From: Ovoidimarina sediminis
GTDB taxonomy: Bacteria > Pseudomonadota > Alphaproteobacteria > Rhodobacterales > Rhodobacteraceae
DNA: 64,000 nucleotides
Direction of reading: 5' to 3'
Assembly (NCBI RefSeq): GCF_032586175.1
Contig: NZ_JAWHTE010000020.1
Coordinates: 25,131 to 89,130, forward strand
Below the pieces are notes generated by a model that worked only from the letters and a program-made list of their open reading frames with translations, made no database searches and was not told where the DNA came from. Positions 37,634 to 45,700 of this stretch are shown here, piece after piece. The position numbers and the translations under genes were made by a program. The first letter of the stretch is position 1, and each line of letters opens with the position of its first letter.

Positions 37634-38275
37634 AAACTATCCGCGTCAGCCAAAGGCTAACCCCTTCCAAACAGTATGCGGCTTATTGATTTTTGCAACA
37701 AACATACATCACTTTGCCGATGATGGACCTGATCATCGCTACTGCGTTGAGCATAAACACGAGTTATCCACCATTAGCGACACTCTTAGGTTGTTTCTCT
37801 CTTATTAATACCACCCAAAGGGGATTGCCCTGTCTGCTTTCGCCGAATCGGGACGCGGATCTGCAATTCCGCGCTCCGCAACAAACAAGAAGGGAGAAGC
37901 TTTCCAGCTCTTGGATCGACCACTGAATGCACAACAGTTAGCGGCAATTTAAGCTAACAGAGGGCCATCAACGTCGCCGCAGAAATGCAGCGGCGAGGCA
38001 AGCCTACGCCCCCAAAAAAAAGAGCGGTTGTGAACAAGTTCTCTGACGACACTCAATCCCAATAAGAGGCAACTTATTAAGTCACATCGCGCTACTGTGA
38101 CAGCCGTAGGTCGGCGAAATTTTGCCAGTCGAACAGCACACAGTGCTTCTATTCGATTTCCAGCCAATTCGGTCGAAAAAGCCTATCCTGGTTGCGCGAA
38201 CCGGGTTATAAATATTGGTAACGGCTAGGCGGGTAAGCACACACCCTAAGAGAGAAGGCCGAGGAGCAGTCTGAA
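37634..38275. other. Intergenic region upstream of the EPS operon
   Basis: About 640 bases without a credible gene. It should contain the promoter of the minus-strand exopolysaccharide operon and, near 38190-38215 (TTGCGC, then TATAAA), a possible promoter of the plus-strand small membrane protein. Confidence 0.4.
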
Positions 38276-38545
38276 GTGCAAAATCTCTTGGTTGCAATTC
38301 CCATAGTGGCGTTCTGCTGCGCATTGATTGCTTGGTTTCTTGGGGCCTCGCTTCTCTGGTCATTTTTTATTTTGGTGATCGCACCGTTTGTATTCATCGG
38401 CTCGTCTTTGTTTTTGCGCTTTGTCTGTTCTGTTCGGATTAATTCTTCGAGAGCGGCAAAAAAACAACAAACCCAGAACTCAACACAATCCGGACCAAGC
38501 ACGGGTAATCGGGCTGGCCGAATGGATGGGTCAGGTTCTCGATAG
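38276..38545 (+). CDS. Small membrane protein (89 aa)
   Basis: GTG start with GAGGAG nine bases upstream. Two closely spaced membrane helices (VAIPIVAFCCALIAWFLGA and LWSFFILVIAPFVFIGSSLF), then a polar, Ser/Gln-rich cytoplasmic tail of about 35 residues. No family recognised. It lies between the operon's promoter region and a dead IS110 element, whose arrival may have replaced its original 3' end: the tail runs to within 37 bp of the first recognisable transposase codons. Confidence 0.5.
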   Translation: MQNLLVAIPIVAFCCALIAWFLGASLLWSFFILVIAPFVFIGSSLFLRFVCSVRINSSRAAKKQQTQNSTQSGPSTGNRAGRMDGSGSR

Positions 38546-38581
38546 AATGCAGTGGTTGCTGCAATCTGAGGAGAACGAGAG

Positions 38582-39617
38582 GAATACTTTGTTGGTTTGG
38601 ACGTATCTCTGCGGTCGGTCGCACTCTGTGTGATTGATGCTGATGGTCGATCGGTCTTGGAGCGCGCGGTCGCGTGCGAGATCGAAGATTTCAGCCGGTG
38701 TTTGGCTGACTTTCGCGGCTCTTAACTGAGAATAGGGTTTGAATCCGGCGCGATGAGCCAGCACCTGTTCTTTGGATTGCGGGAGGCAGGGTTCAGCGGC
38801 GTCTGCATGGAGGCGCGGCAAGTGAATGCAGCGCTTTCGGCCATGCGCAACAAGACTGACAAGACAGACGCACTCGGGATAGCCAATGTGCTTCGGTCTG
38901 GCTGGTTTAATCCAGTTCATATGAAGAGCCGGGAGGCTCACGCCGTGCGTGCGCTACTCAGTATCCGCAAAGCAGTTCAGCGAAAGTGCATTGATCTGGC
39001 AAACGAGATACGTGGTCTGTTCCGGATCTTTGGCCTGCGCCTGCCATCGCGGATCGACCAGGCGTCTTTTGATGAGAAGGTGCGTCCGATCATCGAAGCG
39101 GACCCGGATCTGTCACATGCACTGATGCCACTATTAGATGCTCGAGCGGTTCTCTTCTCCGCTTACCGGGAACTGGATCGGCGCGTGAAGCGTGTCGCCA
39201 GCCATGATGAGACGTGCTTGCGCTTCATGGCGATAGCTGGCGTGGGACCGATCGCAGCTCTGACCTTCAAGGCGGCAGTGGACGACCCCAATCGCTTCAC
39301 CAGTTTTAGGACCGTTGCCGCCCACTTCGGCCTGAAACCACGACGCTATCAGTCAAGCGAGATGGACAACCCGGGCCGTATCTCGAAGGCTGGTGACGCC
39401 GACGTTCGCTCCGCGCTCTACGCCGCGGCGAACGCGATGATGATGCGATCCGTCGCCAGCTCGGAGATCAAGTGCTGGGGCCTGCGCTTGATGCGCCGCA
39501 AAGGCCCATCGGCGCGCTGTCGTTGCCGTCGCACGAAAGCTTGCTGTCGTCATGCACCGCATGTGAGCCGACAACACCGAGTACCGTCACAGACCTTTGG
39601 AGGCAGCCGCATGAACT
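38582..39617 (+). pseudogene. IS110-family transposase, inactivated
   Basis: Homology begins at EYFVGLDVSLRSVALCVIDA, the DEDD-type N-terminus of IS110 transposases, without a start codon. A TAA interrupts the frame at 38723-38725. The frame then continues through DKTDALGIANVLRSG and the Transposase_20 part (AGVGPIAALTFKA, AHFGLKPRRYQSSE, NPGRISKAGD). A frameshift near 39500 moves the end to another frame (AVVAVARKLAVVMHRM), which has a further TGA before the terminal NTEYRHRPLEAAA. At least three disabling changes make this an old remnant. IS110 elements lack clear inverted repeats and I could not set the ends. Confidence 0.85.
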
Positions 39618-39619
39618 GA

Positions 39620-40113
39620 ACCTCTAAAGATCCATGACGGGATCGTCCCTCACCGGACGAGTTCAGTGGATGACGCCGAAAATGACTGCTGCGCCACTCG
39701 AAGCGCGAGACTAAGCTGGGCGCTCCACGACCGTTCCGACACATGCATGCAGCGGCCCAACCGAACAGGGCCAACAATGACTGCGAAGAGAAGCTCGACC
39801 CGCGTGAGAGACAGAATCCCGAAGGACGGAAACGAAACGACGAAACGAACTTGACCCAATCGCCCGATTAGAGAAGCCTTCGTTCGTTTTAGAGCGGCAC
39901 CAAATGACTGTTTAATGGCAGCTCAGCGGACGAACTAATAATAAGTTCCTTCCCCAGAGAACTACTCAGCTATTCGCGCTGGAGTCGTGCCTTGCAGCAT
40001 TTGCTGCACTCGCAAGGTTCAATGCAAAAATTGAGGAGTTCTCAGCATCGCAAAAATCATATACCCTTTGACAGTATGCGGCTTTCCTAACCAAAAAATC
40101 AGATTGGAACGCG
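39620..40113. other. Gene-free region
   Basis: About 490 bases after the IS110 remnant. No credible open frame. An AT-rich stretch before 40114 may hold the promoter of the following gene. Confidence 0.4.
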
Positions 40114-40899
40114 ATGAGTACCTATGACGCTGGAGGCGAACTTTGGTCTCAAACTATTGTTTCACTCGTTCTATTGGCTGATAAAGCGGGCTGGACAGAT
40201 AATGATCTCAAACGCCTTTGGACTGCCTACGATCTGGCCATAGAATTGTTTTCTGGTCGCTGCCGTGGTTCAGGTCGGCCTTTCATTTGCCACCTCGTTG
40301 GAACTTCTGCATTGGCACTTCGATACGGCGGGAGTAAAGACGAGGTAATCGCGGCACTTCTTCATGCTGCCTATCCACAAGGAGATTTCGGCACAGCAAT
40401 TAATGGATTCAATCACAAGAAGTCCACTGAGATGGAGCTTGCGGTGGGACATAAGGTTGAGCGCCTACTGAATCTCTATTCAACAACCGACGCCGGTAAT
40501 TGGCTTTTGGAAATGATGCAGCGTCAGCCTAAGAGCATATCCGAGGAGGAACGAAGCGTAATCTTTATAAGGCTTGTCAACGAGCTAGAAGACGCCTTCG
40601 ACCTTACAGTGTATCCGCCCGATCGAGCAAGAATCGTAAGGCGCGCCATAAGTACGGCCCTGCGGGCAGCAAATCATTTCAGCTTGGACGACGTCGCAGC
40701 CGGACTTCAAGAAATCGAACACATGAACGAAAGTACGCGGTTTGAGGCTGAAACCTCGTTTGTAAGGCGTTTTGAGTCATACACGGTCATACCCAGATCG
40801 GCAATGCGCCGACCAAGTGTAAGGCTTCGTTCACGATTGCGGCGGGCAAGTGCAAGGCTGCGTTCACGCTTGCGGCGCATTGTTTTTGAACGTCGCTAA
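40114..40899 (+). CDS. HD-like protein (DUF6817/RelA-HD-like)
   Basis: 261 residues. The N-terminal half contains SGRPFICHLVGTSALALRYG and DEVIAALLHAAYPQG. This resembles the HD region of RelA/SpoT-type and DUF6817 proteins, in which a His after an aromatic residue and a later H-[DS] pair bind metal. Here the pair reads HA instead of HD, so hydrolase activity is doubtful. The C-terminus holds a basic duplication, [PA]S[VA]RLRSRLRR, twice. It stands alone between an IS remnant and a GT2 gene. Function unknown. Confidence 0.55.
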   Translation: MSTYDAGGELWSQTIVSLVLLADKAGWTDNDLKRLWTAYDLAIELFSGRCRGSGRPFICHLVGTSALALRYGGSKDEVIAALLHAAYPQGDFGTAINGFNHKKSTEMELAVGHKVERLLNLYSTTDAGNWLLEMMQRQPKSISEEERSVIFIRLVNELEDAFDLTVYPPDRARIVRRAISTALRAANHFSLDDVAAGLQEIEHMNESTRFEAETSFVRRFESYTVIPRSAMRRPSVRLRSRLRRASARLRSRLRRIVFERR

Positions 40900-40977
40900 T
40901 CTAACGGTCCAAAATCATCTATTCGATAGCTAAGCGAATTGAAAAATTTAGTGAAAAATACGAATAGCCAATAGACC

Positions 40978-42003
40978 TTAATCATACTTTAGGACATTCA
41001 ATTGAACGTTAGCGCGTTCGCTTCTGCTTTGTAAGGGATAGCGAAGTCTGTTCCAACTTTTATTAAACGGACGCAGTGCCTTTTGAAATTTCCCATGGAC
41101 GCGCCTACCAAAGTTTCGCTTTATAAACGGAAATTGCAGCTGTGCTCTGGTGCGATGAAAATTGGCCCACCTCTCATAACCTGTAATTGCGTCTCGTTCA
41201 AGGTGATACTTTTCGGCAAGACGAGATACAGAATGGGCGTTCCAACTCTCAGACCACCTACAGGCAAAGTGGCTCCTATCTAGTGGATCTAGCCGAGCTG
41301 GTATTTGATAGGTAACAACCGACTTCGGCTCAATGTAGACTTTGAAACCTCGCTTTCGCGCCTGTATGCAGAGGTCGGAATGCTCCCCCAAACTCATCAA
41401 TTCAGGATCGAGTTTTCCGATCGATTCGAAAATCCGAGTGTCGATCAACGCACAGTGAAACTCAATCAATTCGGACTCAAACGCCTCTCTATTTCGAATA
41501 TCTTTGGTAACGGGCTGATGAGAATGGAAGTGACGCTCGATGAAGCAAGGTCTTCCGTCTTCGTCGGCGTCTCTGGCAACCCCACCGAACATGTGGACAC
41601 GAACATTCCCGGCGACTTCCTCAAGATATAGAGGGCCAACAATGCCCGCTCCGGTCTGCACGGCACATGCGACGAGTGCCTCAATCCAGTTCGATGAGAC
41701 GCTGCAATCATTGTCGATAAAGATGACGTACCGGCTGTTGATGCGATCAAGAACGATATTGCGCTGCTCGTTTGGTGTGAGTTGCTTCTCACTTCGAACC
41801 AAGGAGAACTCATGCTTTTTTGAGCGCGCCTTTATGCCGGTAGCGATCTCTGGTGGAGACGCGTTGTCGAAGCAAATCAGCGGCACCCCCGGCGGCAGAG
41901 TTGGAATGAGTGCATCCAAACACTCCAGCGTCTGGCTCACCCTTTCTCTGAATATGAAAGCAACAGTCACGTCCATGGCTAAACCGATTCGTTGTTCACT
42001 CAT
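40978..42003 (-). CDS. Glycosyltransferase family 2 (rhamnosyltransferase-like)
   Basis: About 341 residues. VTVAFIFRERVSQTLECLDA is the first strand; LICFDNASPPEI, then RYVIFIDNDCSVSSNWIEAL gives the DxD-type metal site; LGEHSDLCIQARKRGFKVYI is the typical later acidic element. The open frame extends upstream to 42144, but those codons lie in the 285-bp repeat also found at 49.2 and 52.9 kb, so a start at 42003 or at 41976 is preferred. The repeat sits directly upstream and may supply the promoter. Confidence 0.8.
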   Translation of the reverse strand: MSEQRIGLAMDVTVAFIFRERVSQTLECLDALIPTLPPGVPLICFDNASPPEIATGIKARSKKHEFSLVRSEKQLTPNEQRNIVLDRINSRYVIFIDNDCSVSSNWIEALVACAVQTGAGIVGPLYLEEVAGNVRVHMFGGVARDADEDGRPCFIERHFHSHQPVTKDIRNREAFESELIEFHCALIDTRIFESIGKLDPELMSLGEHSDLCIQARKRGFKVYIEPKSVVTYQIPARLDPLDRSHFACRWSESWNAHSVSRLAEKYHLERDAITGYERWANFHRTRAQLQFPFIKRNFGRRVHGKFQKALRPFNKSWNRLRYPLQSRSERANVQLNVLKYD

Positions 42004-42063
42004 CGAAACATATGTCAGGACTTCGTAATCATTTGAGCAGAAACAGTCTATCCAAAGGATTGC

Positions 42064-42347
42064 GCTGCCCTTGCCTGGGGCGCAGGTCATACCCCACTTG
42101 AAGGCTCCTTTCCGCGGTTGGGCAGCCTCCTGGTCGTCCGGCATGCGGAGAGGGGCTTTTCAAAGTGACTCAAAGGTCTAGCGGACATGAAAATGAGAAC
42201 CGAAAAAGAACGATTTACAAGACTTTCACGGTCGCCTTTGCATAGGTGCTCGCCAGGCGTCGTGAAACAGTTCCGCCCCGGCGGCTCCACGCGGTCAGCC
42301 TCCAACTCGCTAAGAACGCCACCCAACCCTTGACGCCCCGGTTCAGT
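42064..42347. repeat. 285-bp dispersed repeat, copy 1
   Basis: Similar by eye over its whole length to 49169-49454, and over its first ~115 bp to 52938-53055. Landmarks: CTGCCCTTGCCTGGGG at the left, CTCCTTTCCGCGGT, TCGTCCGGCATGCGGAGAGG, and a right part with ACGCGGTCAGCC. It lies upstream of a minus-strand gene, as do the other copies. A copy of the CGTTATCGGC motif follows at 42398. Confidence 0.8.
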
Positions 42348-42397
42348 CAGAAGAGACGACCAACATATTCGAAATCAATCGCTCAGAATCGTTTTTG

Positions 42398-42418
42398 CGT
42401 TATCGGCGGTCCGAGTCG
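42398..42418 (+). repeat. Single 21-bp motif copy
   Basis: CGTTATCGGCGGTCCGAGTC, one unit of the motif that occurs as 32-bp-spaced pairs elsewhere. It lies about 50 bp after the 285-bp repeat, much as at 49480. Confidence 0.75.
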
Positions 42419-42549
42419 AAACACGGCAGCCGATAATAACCTGCCACGCCCCTCCAAGTCATCCTTCGTGATTAAACCTGACGGGGCGTGCCGCTGTGGA
42501 GCCGGATTGGATATCGTGAATTCGACGATGAGGCGATCCGTCGTCCTCG

Positions 42550-42704
42550 GGCCCGAAAACTCGCGTAGCTGGCAGCAAGACGTGGGGTTCGTGCCGCGAG
42601 ATATCTTCCTTGCCGATGCATCGATCGCATCAAATATTGCACTTGGACTTGACGAAGCTGAAATAGATCGCGAGTGCCTTCTATTCGCGTCCCTAGCGAT
42701 CTGA
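42550..42704 (+). pseudogene. Fragment of an ABC-transporter nucleotide-binding domain
   Basis: SWQQDVGFVPRDIFLADASI and SNIALGLDEAEIDRE match the Q-loop region of the exporter at 15.2 kb (AWQQTVGYVPQDIFLTDNSV, ENIALGL). Walker A and the signature motif are missing, upstream similarity is broken by frame changes, and the frame ends within the NRPS 3' end. It is a relic of a second, similar transporter. Confidence 0.75.
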
Positions 42705-45700
42705 CGCCCGACTTCTCGATGCCGCCTCTACTCGCGAGAGCGCCCGGGAAAGCACCGTTGAAAAACCCCCTTCATTCTTGCCTTTCAACATGTCCAGGTG
42801 CGTACCCTTTACGTGCATGACCTCGATGTCCGGGAGAACTTTACCCCAGCCGTGATCTTCCAATGACAAAGGTCCAGTTCCACTCTCGCTGCGCAGAAGA
42901 ACGGTGGGAGCGTCGTGGGCGGCCGGCACATAGGCTTGTCCGAGCTGTCGCTGGTGTATGCGGAGACCGGTGCGACGCCGACGCTCTTCCTGTTCATTGA
43001 AGTTTGCCGTCCGATCGGACGCGGTTCTGCGAAGATCCTGCGCGAGGTCCGCGAACCATTTTTTCCGCTGCCTCAGCTCGCTATAAAGACGGCGACTCAC
43101 TGTCTGCAAATGGGGAGACCTGGTGTCGAGAAGCACAACACCGACACGCCGGCCCGAGGAGTGAAGCTGGTTCGCCATCTCGTGGGCCACGAGACCACCG
43201 AACGAGTAGCCTGCCAGAAAAACAGGCCCGTCCGGGTCTACGCTTTCAACGGCTTGTATCAGTCTTGCGGCCACGTCTTCGATCGTCGGCCTTGGCAATT
43301 CGCCGCCGATAGCGGGATCCAGAAGCCCGACGGCGGTCCACTCGTCCATGAGATTCCGTGCGATCCCCGCGAACGGCAGAACGTGCCCGCCCGCGCCGGA
43401 CACGATGTAGAGCCGGCGGTCTTCAGAATCCGCTTCGCGCCGATAAACGAGCGGCACGACAAGTGGATCTCCGACGACGAGGCCCGGGCGCTCTACCTCG
43501 TGACCGTGGTCCTCTATCAACTTGGCGATGCCCGCGATCGACGGATCTCTGAAAAGCAGTGGAAGCGGCAACTCGACACCAAATTCCTCTACGATTTTAA
43601 AGGCCAGTTCCATGAGCAGAAGCGAATCTCCGCCAGCGTCGAAGAAAGAGACCTCCCGGTCGTAATCATCGTGCGAAAGGACTTCCTTCCAAAGAAGGCC
43701 GACGGTCGCCTCGATCAACGTTTGCGGGGTGCGCTTCACCGTCTCTTCTCGGGTCGACCGCGCCACCTCCAAAAGCTTCGCGCGATCGATCTTGCCATTC
43801 CGCGTTAATGGTAGATGCGAGACCTGAAACAGTCGTGAGGGAACAAGGTATGCGGGGAGCAATTCCTGCAAGCGCCGCCGAACCTCGTTGGGAGACGGGC
43901 CCGCGGCAACTGGGTCGGAAGGTGCAAAGAAGCCCAGAAGCCGCTTCTGACCATCATCTGCGTCCGTCGCGATGACATGGGCCTGCGCGATGTCTGGCTG
44001 GTCGCTGAGCGCAGCGACGATTTCCGCCGGTTCGACTAGGAACCCGCGTATCTTGACCTGTTGATCCAAACGCCCCCTGAACTCAATTTCGCCATTCTGA
44101 CAAAGCCGAGCCCGATCCCCGGTCAGGTACATCCTGGCCCCTGGCCTGTCAGAGAAAGGGTCGGGCCGGAACTTCTGGGCCGTCAGATCGGGTGCGTTGA
44201 GATAGCCCAAGCCAACTCCAGGTCCGCCCACCGCAAGTTCGCCTTCGATCCCATGCGGTACGGGCGCGCCACGGGCGTCGAGGATATAGACCGATGTGTT
44301 TGCGATGGCGCGGCCGATTGGAATCGTGTGCCCCTTCGCGCTATCGCTCGTGACAACATGGGCCGTCGACCAGACCGAGTTCTCTGTGGGCCCGTAGGCA
44401 TTGACGAGCCGCGTGGCCGGCGCGCTCGCGAGGAAGCGACGCGCGTGGTCGGGCGACATCGCATCGCCTCCGACGAGGACCTGGTGCAAGCCTGCGAACG
44501 CAGAGGCACGAACATCCACAAGTTTCTCGAAGAGCGGCGTGGTGATTTCGACCGACGTCACCTCTTCATTCTCAATTTGGCGTGCCAGCTCGGTCAATCC
44601 AGGCAGTGGCCAGGGAGCTTGGATGACGTGGCCGCCATTTAGCAGGCTGCCCCATATATCGAATGACGAGACGTCGAAAGTGGTGGGCGCGATCTGGAGG
44701 AATGCATGATCCGGACCAAGATCGGCAATGTCTGTATTGATCACCAGCCGCAGGATCCCGCCATGATGGATCGCAACGCCTTTCGGTCGACCGGTCGAAC
44801 CTGAGGTGAACAAAACGTAGGCCACGTCGTCGTGACCAGCAGAATCTGGCAGTCCGCCTGCATCGGCCCTGGGGGCGATCGGATTTTGCGGTAGGTCAAC
44901 TACGCGAAGCGGGGTATTCGCCACGTTCAGCAAGGACCCTGCCTGCAATAGCACATGTGTCGAGCCGGCATCCCTTATGATGTCCCTCAGCCGCGATTTC
45001 GGACCATCAGGGGCAATTGGCAGATATCCAGTGCCGGCCTTGAGGCAGCCGAGGATACCGGCAACGAAAGCCGGTCGACGCTCGGCACTGACGGCAACGA
45101 GCCCACCCCTGACACCGGCATCGCGCAACCGATGCGCGATAGCGTCCGACCAACTGTCGAGCGTACCGTAGTCGATCCGCGTCCCGTCTGGGCCCGTGAC
45201 CGCCGGCCTTTCCGGCGCCCGTCGCGCCACGTCGCGAAAAACCGCGTGGATCGACCGGTCCACGGGATAGTCTGCCTCCTTCCCGCACATGCTGCGAACT
45301 AGCGCGGCCGCCTGCGCATCGCTGGTCAACGCGTGGGTTGAAATCGGGAGATCCGGGTTTTGCGTCATGGCGCCAACCAGCCGCTGGTACATGTCGATCA
45401 GCCTCGCAATGGTCGGTCGATCGAACAGATCTGTCCGGAACTCGACAAAACCACCGATGCCATCGACTTCCTCTACCAACATGAAGCTTAAGTCGAAGCG
45501 TGCGAAGCGCCGTCCGAGGTCCAGTGCTTCAAGATCATCTCCGCTTCCGATATCTGAACTTCGCCGCGGCATTAGCCCGAAAAAAGCCTGAACCAACGGA
45601 TGACAGGCGAGGGTCCTCGGCGGGTTGACGGCCTGCACGATGCGCTCGAAGGGCACTTCAGCATGGCGCAGGCCATCCGAAAGCACTTTGCGCGATTGTG

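Noticed and set aside
42004..42144. N-terminal extension of the GT2 protein
   Set aside because: Encoded by the 285-bp repeat and not matching GT2 N-termini; the fold starts after 41976.
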